64,000 nucleotides of DNA from Methylotenera mobilis JLW8 (GTDB lineage: Bacteria > Pseudomonadota > Gammaproteobacteria > Burkholderiales > Methylophilaceae): assembly GCF_000023705.1 (NCBI RefSeq), contig NC_012968.1:558001-622000 (forward strand), in the 5' to 3' direction. Positions 44,988 through 54,607 of this stretch are shown piece after piece. Positions within the stretch are counted from its first letter, which is position 1. Every line of letters starts with the position of its first letter. Under the pieces are notes generated by a model, which saw only the letters and a program-made list of their open reading frames with translations, was not told where the DNA came from and ran no database searches. The translations under genes and the position numbers were made by a program.

Positions 44988-45671
44988 TTATTTGGGCAGT
45001 GTTCTTGCCATCACCCAGCATTCTACACGTGCCGCGCCTGCCTGTTTTAATGTTTTGGCGAGTTCGTTTAAGCTGGTGCCGGTGGTCATGACGTCATCAA
45101 CCACAGCAATGTTTAAATTGTGCAGAGATGGCTGGCAGTGGAATGCGCCACGCATATTGCTGATGCGTTCTTTGAGTTTGAGGCTGGCTTGCGGCGGTGT
45201 GTACTTAATGCGCTGACAGCTGCTGTAATCTAGCGGAATGGTAAATGCACGGCTGAAGTGTTTGGCTATTTCTAAAGCTTGATTAAAACCGCGCTCGGTT
45301 AAGCGTTTTTCGTGCATGGGCATGGGGATAATCAGGTCAATTGGGTACATGCTTGTGACCTGCGCGCGCTGAGCATCTAGCCATAGCGTAGCGAAAGTGC
45401 GTGCCAAATTTAAGCTGGCATTGTACTTGTAGTGCTGTAATAAGCCATCTAACGGGTAGTTGTAAGTAAAGGTGGCTCTCGTTGCATCGAAGCTCGGTGG
45501 CTCGCTCAGGCAGCCGCCGCACAAGCCGCCCCCGTAGAGATTGTCATTGATGGCGAGTGCGCATTGCGGGCATTGTGCGGTTTGGTGCCAAGGAAGGTCT
45601 GCCATGCAAGGCGCACATAGCCCTAAATCGCCGCCGTGGCGGCTAGTGCAGAGCATGCAGGTTTGCTGCAT
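44988..45671 (-). CDS. ComF-family phosphoribosyltransferase-like protein
   Basis: The protein has ~227 residues. An N-terminal zinc ribbon (CMLC...CAPC...CPQCA...CGGC) leads to a PRTase-like domain with IPMPMHEKRLTERGFNQA and the PRPP-loop IAVVDDVMTTGTSLNE. ComF proteins take part in DNA uptake and repair of ssDNA in competent bacteria; here the role is inferred from family. The frame extends to a TTG at 45749, but that would overlap the bioB promoter; ATG 45671 gives a normal length. It diverges from bioB, a common pairing. Confidence 0.88.
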   Translation of the reverse strand: MQQTCMLCTSRHGGDLGLCAPCMADLPWHQTAQCPQCALAINDNLYGGGLCGGCLSEPPSFDATRATFTYNYPLDGLLQHYKYNASLNLARTFATLWLDAQRAQVTSMYPIDLIIPMPMHEKRLTERGFNQALEIAKHFSRAFTIPLDYSSCQRIKYTPPQASLKLKERISNMRGAFHCQPSLHNLNIAVVDDVMTTGTSLNELAKTLKQAGAARVECWVMARTLPK

Positions 45672-45710
45672 GGGGATTAATTGCTTAAATTTTAATCTGT
45701 TGTTCAAAAT

Positions 45711-45740
45711 TTGCAGCTGGTTTTGTTGACAATGTATAAT
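45711..45740 (+). promoter_or_regulatory. Putative promoter of the bio operon
   Basis: TTGCAG (45711-45716), an 18-bp spacer and a perfect TATAAT (45735-45740), with predicted start near 45747 and a ~70-nt leader. TTGTTGACAA overlapping the spacer and TTCACA-N13-TGTGAA in the leader (45763-45787) are possible operator elements; neither is the E. coli BirA operator. Confidence 0.5.
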
Positions 45741-45817
45741 CGCACTCAAATTCTATCTCAATTTCACAGAGTCACCCGTTTTGTGAATATACTTTGTGCA
45801 TAAACAAGGAACAAACC

Positions 45818-46885
45818 ATGCTTGAACTATCACCAGATTCAGCGGCAACTACGCCCTGTGCAACCTCTGCTAATGAGGCCATTATTAATACCGATAGCCT
45901 AAAAACAGGCTTAAATAAATCATGCGGTACGCATTCTCATGAAGAAAAAACCGTCAATCGTTGGAGCGTAGCTGAGATTGTGGAGCTATTTGAATTACCG
46001 TTCAGTGACTTGATGCATCGCGCACAGACTGTGCATCGTGAAAACTTTGATCCGAATGCGGTGCAAGTGAGTACTTTGCTCTCAATTAAAACCGGTGGTT
46101 GCTCTGAAGATTGTGGTTACTGCCCACAAGCTGCACGTTACCATACCGATGTGGAAAGTGAGCCGTTAATGGCTCTAGATGACGTGTTAGCCGCTGCGCA
46201 AGAAGCAAAAGACAATGGAGCTAGCCGTTTCTGTATGGGTGCTGCATGGCGCGGCCCAAAACAGCGTGATTTAGAGCCTGTACTGAAAATGATTGCAGAA
46301 GTGAAAGCCATGGGCTTAGAGACTTGTGCCACTTTGGGTATGTTAAAAGAAGGCCAAGCGGAACAGTTGAAGGATGCTGGTTTAGATTACTACAACCACA
46401 ATTTGGATACTGCGCCAGAGTTCTATGGTGAAGTGATTACTACACGCACTTATCAAGACCGCTTGGAAACACTAGACCGCGTGCGTAGTGTAGATATTAA
46501 CGTGTGTAGTGGTGGCATTATCGGGATGGGTGAGTCACGCAATCAACGTGCTGGCTTGCTGGCACAATTAGCGAATATGGAACGCCCACCGGAAAGCGTG
46601 CCGATTAACTTATTGACGCAAGTGGAAGGCACGCCGTTACACGGTACGGATGAGCTGGATCCATTAGAGTTTGTACGTACCATCGCCGCAGCCCGTATTA
46701 CTATGCCAAATAGTTTTGTACGTTTGTCTGCAGGGCGTCAAAGCATGCATGAAGGGATTCAGACGTTGTGCTTCCTGGCGGGAGCCAACAGTATTTTCTA
46801 CGGTGAGAAGTTACTGACTACTGGTAACCCAGAAGCCGAGACTGATAAACAGTTGTTTGCCAAACTTGGCATTAACAAGATTTAG
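45818..46885 (+). CDS. bioB: Biotin synthase
   Basis: This 355-residue radical-SAM enzyme inserts sulfur into dethiobiotin. [10 protein letters not shown] holds the 4Fe-4S CxxxCxx[34 protein letters not shown] and the Arg/Cys set for the 2Fe-2S cluster are present. Start ATG 45818 has AAGGAA upstream. The N-terminus is ~40 residues longer than E. coli BioB before [14 protein letters not shown]; the extra part is low-complexity and contains two Cys. It is first in bioB-bioF-bioH-bioC-bioD. Confidence 0.97.
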   Translation: MLELSPDSAATTPCATSANEAIINTDSLKTGLNKSCGTHSHEEKTVNRWSVAEIVELFELPFSDLMHRAQTVHRENFDPNAVQVSTLLSIKTGGCSEDCGYCPQAARYHTDVESEPLMALDDVLAAAQEAKDNGASRFCMGAAWRGPKQRDLEPVLKMIAEVKAMGLETCATLGMLKEGQAEQLKDAGLDYYNHNLDTAPEFYGEVITTRTYQDRLETLDRVRSVDINVCSGGIIGMGESRNQRAGLLAQLANMERPPESVPINLLTQVEGTPLHGTDELDPLEFVRTIAAARITMPNSFVRLSAGRQSMHEGIQTLCFLAGANSIFYGEKLLTTGNPEAETDKQLFAKLGINKI

Positions 46886-46895
46886 TCGTTCACCC

Positions 46896-48059
46896 ATGTT
46901 AGCTTCTTTACAGCGTGAACTTGATCAGCGTAAAGCCGATGGGCTATTGCGTCAGCGACGTTTGTTGGACTCGCCGCAGGCTGAGCATATTGTGGCGAAC
47001 CAGCAGCCGTATTTATCTTTTTGCAGCAATGATTACTTGGGCTTGGCGAACCATCCTGATTTGATTGCAGCCATGCAAAAAGCAGCTGGCGACTCAGGTG
47101 TAGGTAGTGGCGCCTCTGGCTTGGTCACCGGGCACCACCGTTATCATGATGAGCTAGAGCAGCAACTTGCGCGCTTTGTAGAACTGCCGGCAGCATTGCT
47201 GTTTTCTACCGGTTATATGGCCAATATCGGTGTGTTAGGCGCGTTGGTGGGTCGCGGGGATGCGATTTTCGCGGATAAATTGAACCATGCTTGCTTAAAT
47301 GATGGCGGCTATTTTTCGCATGCGGAGTTTCATCGTTATCCGCACAATGATGTTGCTGCACTAGAAAAGTTATTGCAAGCCAGTACCGCCAAACATAAAC
47401 TGATTGCAGCAGATGCAGTATTTAGTATGGATGGTGATATTGCACCTATCCCTGAATATCTAGCGCTCTGTGAAAAGTATGATGCATATTTATATATAGA
47501 CGATGCGCATGGTTTTGGCGTGTTAGGTGAGCACGGCAAAGGCTCGCTAAACCACTTTAAGATTAAATCGCCGCGTATCATTATGATGGCAACCTTAGGC
47601 AAAGCTGCGGGTGTGGCTGGTTCGTTTGTAGCGGGCGAGCAAGTGGTGATTGACTATCTGATTCAAAAGGCAAAAAGCTACGTGTATTCGACACCTGCGC
47701 CACCAGCCTTATCTGCAACGCTTTCTGCATCGGTTAAGCTGATAGAGCAGGGTGATCATCTACGCGCTAACCTGCAAGCGTTGATTCAGTATCTGAAAGC
47801 TAACCTCAAGCTTAACAAGTGGCGCTTAATGGATTCTGATACCACGATTCAGCCCTTGGTTGTCGGCGATAATTTAGAGGCACTGGCGCTAAGTGAGTAT
47901 TTGCAAACCTGCGGTATTTTGGTGCCGGCGATACGCCCACCCACCGTGCCTGTGGGGACGGCTAGGTTGCGCATCTCCCTATCTGCAACGCACACAATGG
48001 ACGACATGAAAAAACTGGTTGCTGCAATTCATCAGGCAGAAAGAGAGTTGTGTGCATGA
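46896..48059 (+). CDS. bioF: 8-amino-7-oxononanoate synthase
   Basis: This 387-residue PLP enzyme condenses pimeloyl-ACP with L-alanine. SNDYLGLANHPDL, GVGSGASGLVTGHHRYHDELE and DDAHGFGVLGEHGKG are family motifs; MATLGKAAGVAGSF carries the PLP Lys. The start is ATG 46896, 10 nt after the bioB stop; an upstream in-frame TTG lies inside bioB. The TGA overlaps the bioH ATG. Confidence 0.97.
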   Translation: MLASLQRELDQRKADGLLRQRRLLDSPQAEHIVANQQPYLSFCSNDYLGLANHPDLIAAMQKAAGDSGVGSGASGLVTGHHRYHDELEQQLARFVELPAALLFSTGYMANIGVLGALVGRGDAIFADKLNHACLNDGGYFSHAEFHRYPHNDVAALEKLLQASTAKHKLIAADAVFSMDGDIAPIPEYLALCEKYDAYLYIDDAHGFGVLGEHGKGSLNHFKIKSPRIIMMATLGKAAGVAGSFVAGEQVVIDYLIQKAKSYVYSTPAPPALSATLSASVKLIEQGDHLRANLQALIQYLKANLKLNKWRLMDSDTTIQPLVVGDNLEALALSEYLQTCGILVPAIRPPTVPVGTARLRISLSATHTMDDMKKLVAAIHQAERELCA

Positions 48060-48874
48060 TCGCTAATCATCTCCACGTTGAAACCATAGGGGCTGGTCCC
48101 AACCTTGTGCTGCTTCACGGATGGGGGATGAATGGCGCGGTGTGGCAGCCTTTAGTTAAAAAACTAAGTAAGCTGTTTACGCTGCATATTGTCGACCTGC
48201 CTGGCATGGGCTTAAGCCGCCCGATAGAGCCGTTTCATTTATCTGCAATTGCGGAAAAAGTAGCAGAAGTGCTGCCGGCGCATGCCGATATCGTCGGTTG
48301 GTCTTTAGGCGCACAGGTCGCTATGCGCATTGCCTTGGATTACCCAGACTTGGTCAGGCGTTTGGTACTGGTGGGAGCTACGCCTTGTTTTGTAAACAAA
48401 AGCTTTGATCAGGAAAGTGTAGAGTACAAATCCACTTGGGATATTGGCATCGAGCCTGAAATATTCGGCAACTTTGCTGATAACCTGAATGAAGATTATC
48501 ACAAGACCATGACGCAGTTTTTAACTCTGCAATGCATGGGCACGAGCGATGCTAGAAGCACGGTGAAATTGCTGCGTAACAAATTTTCCGAACGCCCGGC
48601 ACCTACCTCACAAACTTTATACCGCGCGCTTAATATTTTGCTGGAAACCGACTTGCGTGCGGAAATTGAGCATCTAAGAAAACCCACATTGCTGGTACAT
48701 GGCGACCGCGACAGCTTGGCGCCAGTGCAAGCTGCACATTGGATGATGAAAACCTTACCCGCCGCTTATCTGCGGGTGATGGCTGGCGCATCACATGCCC
48801 CATTTTTATCGCATCAGGAACAGTTTATTGATGCGATTGTGCAATTTTTAGAACCTCAACCTTTAAAACCCTAA
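48056..48874 (+). CDS. bioH: BioH, pimeloyl-ACP methyl ester carboxylesterase
   Basis: This 272-residue alpha/beta hydrolase ends the BioC-BioH route to pimeloyl-ACP by removing the methyl ester. LHGWGMNGAVW is the oxyanion region, GWSLGAQVA holds the nucleophile Ser, and HGDRDSLAP and GASHAPF hold Asp and His. The ATG at 48056 overlaps the bioF stop (ATGA). Its place between bioF and bioC confirms the role. Confidence 0.95.
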   Translation: MIANHLHVETIGAGPNLVLLHGWGMNGAVWQPLVKKLSKLFTLHIVDLPGMGLSRPIEPFHLSAIAEKVAEVLPAHADIVGWSLGAQVAMRIALDYPDLVRRLVLVGATPCFVNKSFDQESVEYKSTWDIGIEPEIFGNFADNLNEDYHKTMTQFLTLQCMGTSDARSTVKLLRNKFSERPAPTSQTLYRALNILLETDLRAEIEHLRKPTLLVHGDRDSLAPVQAAHWMMKTLPAAYLRVMAGASHAPFLSHQEQFIDAIVQFLEPQPLKP

Positions 48875-48904
48875 TTAAAAAACTAAAGCGTAGTAAGTAA
48901 CCTA

Positions 48905-49801
48905 ATGACAGACGATATTTATCGCATAGATAAAGCGCGTGCACGCGCTTCCTTTGGCCGTGCCGCCGACACTTACGATGCTGCTGCAGTGCTGCAAAAA
49001 CAAGTGCGTGAGGAAATGCTAAACCGTTTGGATCTTGTGAAATTAAACCCACAAGTCATATTGGATGCTGGTTGTGGTACTGGATTAGGCACCCATGCCT
49101 TGCAAAAAAAATATTCGAGTGCACAAGTCGTATCATTAGACTTTGCCTATCCGATGCTACAACAAACTCGTAAAACTGCTTCTAGCATGAGTTTGTTACA
49201 GCAGCTGAAATCTGTGTTAGGCATAACTAAGCAAAACTTAGTATGTGGCGATATCGAAGCCTTGCCTCTTGCTGACGCCAGCGTGAATATGGTGTGGTCT
49301 AACGTTGCTATACAGTGGTGCAATGACTTAGATGCTGCTTTGCAGGAGTTTCACCGCGTATTGCAGTCGGAGGGCTTACTGACATTCAGCACCTTTGGGC
49401 CGGACACCTTGCGTGAGCTCAGGGTTGCCACCAGCAGCGCCAGTGGTTACACCAGTATCAGTCGATTTATTGATATGCATGATATTGGCGATGCCTTGGT
49501 GCGTGCCGGTTTTAATGCACCGGTGTTAGATGTGGAACGTTTTACGCTGACCTATGACGATGTAAAAAGCGTGATGCGCGACCTGAAAAGCATAGGCGCA
49601 CACAATGCCACCGATGGCCGTGCCCGCGGTTTGCTAGGTCGTGGCTTCTTTGCCAAGCTTGAATCTGCTTATGAGCAGTTTAGGCAAGACGGTAAGCTAC
49701 CTGCGACCTTTGAAGTGGTTTACGGACATGCATGGCGCGCGAAAGATAAGGATGTGCTGCCGGATGGTGCCGTGCCTATCCATTTCTCACCTAGAAAATA
49801 G
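48905..49801 (+). CDS. bioC: BioC, malonyl-ACP O-methyltransferase
   Basis: This 298-residue SAM-dependent methyltransferase starts pimelate synthesis by masking malonyl-ACP. RIDKARARASFGRAADTYD is the BioC N-terminus, ILDAGCGTGLGTHAL the SAM loop, and MVWSNVAIQWCNDLDAAL and FSTFGPDTLRELR are BioC-specific. It starts 30 nt after bioH. Confidence 0.96.
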   Translation: MTDDIYRIDKARARASFGRAADTYDAAAVLQKQVREEMLNRLDLVKLNPQVILDAGCGTGLGTHALQKKYSSAQVVSLDFAYPMLQQTRKTASSMSLLQQLKSVLGITKQNLVCGDIEALPLADASVNMVWSNVAIQWCNDLDAALQEFHRVLQSEGLLTFSTFGPDTLRELRVATSSASGYTSISRFIDMHDIGDALVRAGFNAPVLDVERFTLTYDDVKSVMRDLKSIGAHNATDGRARGLLGRGFFAKLESAYEQFRQDGKLPATFEVVYGHAWRAKDKDVLPDGAVPIHFSPRK

Positions 49802-49865
49802 GGATATTTCTGAAGTTAGTCACATAAAAATCACTACATAGTAGTTGAACGGGTTTAGCGCAAAT

Positions 49866-50519
49866 ATGCAGTCATCTTATTTCATCATCGGTACCGATAC
49901 CAACGTAGGTAAAACCTATATCGCCAGCGCTTTGATTAAGCACTTTGTGCGTGCTGGCCATCAAACAGTAGGTATGAAGCCGATTGCATCCGGCTGCAAT
50001 TTAACACCAGATGGCGAGTTGCTGAATGATGATGTGCTGGCATTAAATGCTGCGAGTAATGTGACCGCGCCGCTTGACCTGATTAACCCTTATCGCTTTG
50101 CACCTGCGATTGCGCCGCATATCGCCGCAGAGCAAGCGGGGCAGCTAGTAGATTGTACGCAGATTGTGCAAGCGTACCGACAACTAGGCACATTAGCTGA
50201 CGTGGTGATAGTGGAGGGTGCCGGTGGATTTTTGGTCCCATTGAATGAGCAGCAGAGCATTGCTGACTTAGCTGTGATGCTAAATATCCCGGTTATTCTA
50301 GTGGTGGGGATGCGCTTGGGCTGCATTAACCATGCCTTGCTCACGGTTGAGGCAATTAAAGCGCGCGGGTTGCACTTGGCGGGCTGGGTGGCTAACTTGG
50401 TGGAGCCGGATATGCCGGTATTTGCAGAAAACCTCGCTAGCTTGCAGCAACGCATTGCTGCGCCATGCCTAAGTGTCGTGGGCTGGCAACAGGAAGCCAG
50501 TTTTAATATTGCTAACTAA
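49866..50519 (+). CDS. bioD: Dethiobiotin synthetase
   Basis: This 217-residue P-loop ligase closes the ureido ring of dethiobiotin with ATP and CO2. FIIGTDTNVGKTYIASALI is the P-loop, KPIASGC binds DAPA, and VEGAGGFLVPL is the second conserved block. The in-frame TTG at 49845 is less likely than ATG 49866. It is last in the cluster. bioA, which makes its substrate, is not in the window. No clear terminator is seen in the 192 nt that follow. Confidence 0.96.
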   Translation: MQSSYFIIGTDTNVGKTYIASALIKHFVRAGHQTVGMKPIASGCNLTPDGELLNDDVLALNAASNVTAPLDLINPYRFAPAIAPHIAAEQAGQLVDCTQIVQAYRQLGTLADVVIVEGAGGFLVPLNEQQSIADLAVMLNIPVILVVGMRLGCINHALLTVEAIKARGLHLAGWVANLVEPDMPVFAENLASLQQRIAAPCLSVVGWQQEASFNIAN

Positions 50520-50711
50520 TGCTGCTTAGCCCCGTATTGCTTAATAAAACGAGCTAGTCTCTTGTAGGTATTTTTGTCGCAAAATTGCAGGCAGCTTGGC
50601 TAGGGGCCGGTAACTGGTTTAGCGATTCAATCACGAATTTCAAGCACACATCGTCTTCTAGGCAGTTCTTTTATTAAGTCGTTCTGTCCACAAACTTTAC
50701 GCGCTTATGCT

Positions 50712-52286
50712 TTATTGCGCTAATTCCGCTGTTTCTACTACCACTTTGTACAGGTTAGCTTCCTGCGGCGTGGCAACGTGCTCTCCTACCGCTACCTGAT
50801 TACGTTTTCCCGGGGCGACGCCGCTGATAAGGAGTGGCTGGCTTTGTGCGATAGCGCGACCAGCTGCGTTATATTTAATCACACGCACCTGTACGCTACG
50901 TAACTGTACTGGCGTGTCATTTTGTACGATGGCAAATAAGTTGCCGTAATTATCGTGCTGTATGCCAGATTTAATATATTTCGCTGGATTACGTGGTAAA
51001 TCAATATGTACAGCTCTAGCAATGGCATCTTTGCCGATATCTGAGTTAGAGCTAGCGGCAACTTGGTAGTGCTGCAGCGCAATATCAGTCTGACCACGCT
51101 CTTCTGCGATTTGACCTAATAATGCATGCCCAGGCGCGGTGGGTAGTAATTCATTCGCACGTTTTAAGTAAGGCTCAGCTTCTGCTTTTTTACCCATATT
51201 AAATAGTGCAACACCACTTTGAATATGTGGTTTAAAGTAATCTGGCTGCATTTTGATGGCTTTTGCATACAGTTTTAATGCATCTTGTGGCTTTTTCTCG
51301 GTCAGTGCAATGTCGCCTAATAGCTCTTGAAAACGCGCTTCGCGCGGCTCGCCAGCAATGGCTTGATTTACCAAGGATTTTGCTTTCTCTATATTCTTTT
51401 CACTGAGCGCTTTCACAGCATCGTCATAAGCTTTGTACGCACCTTGGGTAGCTCTTAATTTAGCGGTTTTTTGCTTATAAATCTCTTTACCCCAGTCGCC
51501 ACCTGCACCAATTTGTGCCAGTGTTGCTTTGTTAGCCTCTACCCGAGCTTCTGACGGTGGATGGCTTGCAAACAGGCCATCAATAAAGCTGCTCTTGCGG
51601 TCGGCGCTCAGTCTTACAAAGGTTTCCTGTAGTGTCACAGCCGCCGCTGGGTCGTAACCTGCTTTTTTCATGTATTGCATGCCGTATAAATCTGATTCAC
51701 TTTCGGCATCACGGCCATACTTGCTATTCACCAATTGTGCACCCGCTTGTGCGCCACCTACAATCAGGTTGGCGTAGTCTGTATTTTGTGCGCCTATGCC
51801 AACGGCAATCATCGCGCCTTGCAGGAAAATACCGCGCTCCATGCCTTGGGCGCCATGACGTGCGGCTGCATGCACCAGTTCGTGGCCCATCACGGCAGCT
51901 AGCTCAGCCTCACTGTTCAGCTCATAGAGTAGGCCGCGGTTAAATGCGATTTTACCGCCCGGCATAGCCCAGGCATTAGGCACAGAGTCGTTGAGGAGGT
52001 TAAATTCATATGGCAACTTGCGGTCAGAAACAGCGGCTAATTTATTACCTACACTTTGTATATATGCGGTTAATTCCGGGTCGAGTACATAGTCTCCGCC
52101 TTGAGATTGGCGAGTGGGGGCGTAGTTCTGGGTGCCGATAGAAATTTCCTGCGCCTCGGATACAAACTGAAATTCACGTTTCTTGGTGACAGGGTTAACA
52201 CCACAAGCGTTTACTGCTATGGCTAGCGATAAGGCTAAGCCGAGATTGCGCGTAGTGTAGAAAGTCTGTGGTAACTGTAATTTCAT
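50712..52286 (-). CDS. M48-family metalloprotease with TPR repeats (BepA-like)
   Basis: This 524-residue periplasmic protein has a lipobox-like signal (LAIAVNACG), an M48 peptidase domain with VMGHELVHAAARHG (HExxH, about residue 130) and the downstream Glu in ESDLYGMQYM. A TPR-containing C-terminal half (~270-420) is followed by a tail domain. It resembles BepA/YfgC, which assists LptD and BAM assembly. The open frame runs 31 codons further (52379) without similarity; ATG 52286 starts a proper signal peptide. It lies downstream of nadD, 147 nt away. Confidence 0.88.
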   Translation of the reverse strand: MKLQLPQTFYTTRNLGLALSLAIAVNACGVNPVTKKREFQFVSEAQEISIGTQNYAPTRQSQGGDYVLDPELTAYIQSVGNKLAAVSDRKLPYEFNLLNDSVPNAWAMPGGKIAFNRGLLYELNSEAELAAVMGHELVHAAARHGAQGMERGIFLQGAMIAVGIGAQNTDYANLIVGGAQAGAQLVNSKYGRDAESESDLYGMQYMKKAGYDPAAAVTLQETFVRLSADRKSSFIDGLFASHPPSEARVEANKATLAQIGAGGDWGKEIYKQKTAKLRATQGAYKAYDDAVKALSEKNIEKAKSLVNQAIAGEPREARFQELLGDIALTEKKPQDALKLYAKAIKMQPDYFKPHIQSGVALFNMGKKAEAEPYLKRANELLPTAPGHALLGQIAEERGQTDIALQHYQVAASSNSDIGKDAIARAVHIDLPRNPAKYIKSGIQHDNYGNLFAIVQNDTPVQLRSVQVRVIKYNAAGRAIAQSQPLLISGVAPGKRNQVAVGEHVATPQEANLYKVVVETAELAQ

Positions 52287-52433
52287 GGTGTGGGCTCGTC
52301 TGGTGATACAGGGCAAAAAATTAAAGCATGTGTCTAACTTAAGTGACATTGGATTCAATACGGCAATTAAATATAGCAATGATAGATGTCGTCTATGTGA
52401 TTGGCATTATAGAATATAGTTTTCTGCGCTATG

Positions 52434-53084
52434 TTATATGTAAAGCTGATGGGTTTTAATGTAATCAATCACGCTGTCTGGCATCAAGTAACGTGTGGAA
52501 GCATGCAGTTTAAATGCCTCGCGTATTGCTGTAGATGAAATATCTAACGCAGTGACTTGGCGCATGGTGATGTAGCCTGCAGGTGTGCTTTGCAGGTCTT
52601 CACCGTTTTCTGTGTAATGCGCATGTAGAAAGTCTTCCAGTATTTTTGGTAGCAGATTGCTGGCTTGGTTTTTATTGGTATGTGGGCGCTGCACCAGTGC
52701 AATATGGCAATGCTGCATGATTTCCTGCCAGCGGTGCCAGGTGTTGAATTGCGTAAAGGCGTCGCTGCCCATAAACAAGGTCAGGCTGGTACTCTCGCCC
52801 AATTCCGCACGCAAGCTCAGTAGTGTGTCTATGGTATAGGAGGTACCAGTGCGGTGCAGCTCACGGGTATCCAGCGTAAAGTGTGAGTTATGGGCAATCG
52901 CCAGCTCTACCATCGCCGCGCGATGCTGTGCACTGATAGAGACTGCATTTTTATGCGGTGGGTTAGCCGAAGGAATAAAACGTATGGCATCCATATGCAG
53001 TTCATCTGCCAACTCTTGCGCCATGCGTAGATGCCCATAGTGTATGGGGTTAAAAGTGCCGCCAAGTATGCCTATGGTGTTCAT
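52434..53084 (-). CDS. nadD: Nicotinate-nucleotide adenylyltransferase
   Basis: This 216-residue enzyme forms nicotinic acid adenine dinucleotide in NAD synthesis. GILGGTFNPIHYGHLRMAQE is the nucleotidyltransferase signature, FIPSANPPHK binds substrate, and DISSTAIRE is the C-terminal motif. The rsfS and rlmH genes that often follow nadD are absent here; the M48 gene follows instead. Confidence 0.96.
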   Translation of the reverse strand: MNTIGILGGTFNPIHYGHLRMAQELADELHMDAIRFIPSANPPHKNAVSISAQHRAAMVELAIAHNSHFTLDTRELHRTGTSYTIDTLLSLRAELGESTSLTLFMGSDAFTQFNTWHRWQEIMQHCHIALVQRPHTNKNQASNLLPKILEDFLHAHYTENGEDLQSTPAGYITMRQVTALDISSTAIREAFKLHASTRYLMPDSVIDYIKTHQLYI

Positions 53085-53251
53085 TGCATCAACATTCGGG
53101 TAGTTAAATCGTGGTAGGCCATAGGCAATGATGGATTGTTGGCAGTGAGTGAGTCAAGCCGAATATTTAGCAACAGGTGTGCATTGCTGCCAAATATCCT
53201 TGATGTTTTGGTGACTGATATCCTAAATATGAGTCAGCCTAGCACATGACA

Positions 53252-54508
53252 TTAGGCACGTACATGTCCGTCACCCAATACTACATATTTCAGCGAGGTT
53301 AGGCCTTCTAGACCCACAGGGCCGCGTGCGTGCAGCTTGTCGGTAGAGATGCCGATTTCTGCACCAAAGCCGTATTCAAAGCCATCGGCAAAGCGCGTTG
53401 ATGCATTCACCATCACGCTACTGGAATCAACCTCACGTAAGAAACGGCGCGACTTAGTGTAGTTCTCAGTCACAATCGCTTCGGTATGCTGCGATGAATG
53501 CTCGTTAATATGAGCAATCGCTTCATCCAGGCCGCTGACGACTTTGCATGAAATAATGGCCGCAAGATACTCTGTGTAGTAATCCTCTTCAGTCGCTGGT
53601 ATTGCTTGGCTAACCAGTGCGCAGGTTTCTGCACAGCCGCGAATCTCAATGCCATGTGAGGTGAGCATCGCAGCCAGTTTAGGCAGCATGTCGGCTGCCA
53701 CTGAGCGTGCAATCAATAATGATTCCGTCGTATTGCAGGTGCCAAGGCGCTGTGTTTTACTGTTTTCCAAGATGCGCAGCGCTTTGGTAAAGTCAGCTTC
53801 GTCATCAACATACACATGGCAGTTACCATCCAGGTGCTTAATGACTGGGATGCGTGCATCGTTAGAGATTCGCTCAATCAGTCCTTTACCACCACGTGGC
53901 ACGATCACGTCCACGTATTGCTTCATGGTGATAAGCTCACCTACTGCCGCACGGTCTGTAGTTTCTACAATCTGTACCGCGGTAGTTGGTAGGTCTGCCG
54001 CGGCAAGGCCTTCATGTACCAGTTTGGCCAAGGCCTGATTGCAATGAATCGCCTCGCTACCGCCACGCAGAATCGCAGCATTACCTGATTTAATACATAG
54101 GCCGGCCGCATCTACCGTCACATTAGGGCGCGCCTCATAAATAATACCGATTACACCCAGCGGAACGCGCATTTGACCAATTTGAATGCCGCTAGGGCGA
54201 TATTTGAAGTTGCTCATCTCGCCGATAGGGTCAGCCAGGCTTGCAATCTGGTTGAGGCCTTCGGCCATATTGATGATAGATTTTTCGGTAATGGTGAGTC
54301 TATCTAGCATCGCTGGCTCTAGGCCATTGGCTTTTGCAGCTTCCAGGTCCAGCTTGTTGGCAGCAAGTAGTGTGCTTTTTTCACGTAAAATCGCCGCAGC
54401 AATAGCGTTGAGCGCGATATTCTTTTGGTTGGTGTCGGCGCTTGCCATTAAGCGCGAAGCCTTGCGTGCTTCTACGCCGATATTTTGCATGTATTGTTGA
54501 ATATTCAT
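53252..54508 (-). CDS. proA: Gamma-glutamyl phosphate reductase
   Basis: This 418-residue enzyme reduces gamma-glutamyl phosphate to the semialdehyde in proline synthesis. [41 protein letters not shown] and the catalytic Cys in [12 protein letters not shown] are intact. There is no Shine-Dalgarno before the ATG; a TATAAT sits only 5 nt upstream (54514-54519), so the message may be leaderless. proB is not nearby. Confidence 0.97.
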   Translation of the reverse strand: MNIQQYMQNIGVEARKASRLMASADTNQKNIALNAIAAAILREKSTLLAANKLDLEAAKANGLEPAMLDRLTITEKSIINMAEGLNQIASLADPIGEMSNFKYRPSGIQIGQMRVPLGVIGIIYEARPNVTVDAAGLCIKSGNAAILRGGSEAIHCNQALAKLVHEGLAAADLPTTAVQIVETTDRAAVGELITMKQYVDVIVPRGGKGLIERISNDARIPVIKHLDGNCHVYVDDEADFTKALRILENSKTQRLGTCNTTESLLIARSVAADMLPKLAAMLTSHGIEIRGCAETCALVSQAIPATEEDYYTEYLAAIISCKVVSGLDEAIAHINEHSSQHTEAIVTENYTKSRRFLREVDSSSVMVNASTRFADGFEYGFGAEIGISTDKLHARGPVGLEGLTSLKYVVLGDGHVRA

Positions 54509-54513
54509 GATTT

Positions 54514-54519
54514 ATTATA
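54514..54519 (-). promoter_or_regulatory. Possible -10 for a leaderless proA transcript
   Basis: A perfect TATAAT on the minus strand is separated from the proA ATG by 5 nt, which would put the first transcribed base at or next to the A of the ATG. No good -35 is visible. Confidence 0.35.
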
Positions 54520-54607
54520 CTTTTTATTGCGCGGAATAAAAATAAATTTGGCAGCCAACATAGGACGAAATACTGGGAAGTGCTGATGCGTATGTTTGTT
54601 TGTGCAG

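Noticed and set aside
45725-45740. TTGACA next to TATAAT before bioB as a promoter
   Set aside because: The two hexamers are only a few nucleotides apart; the workable -35 is TTGCAG at 45711, 18 bp away.
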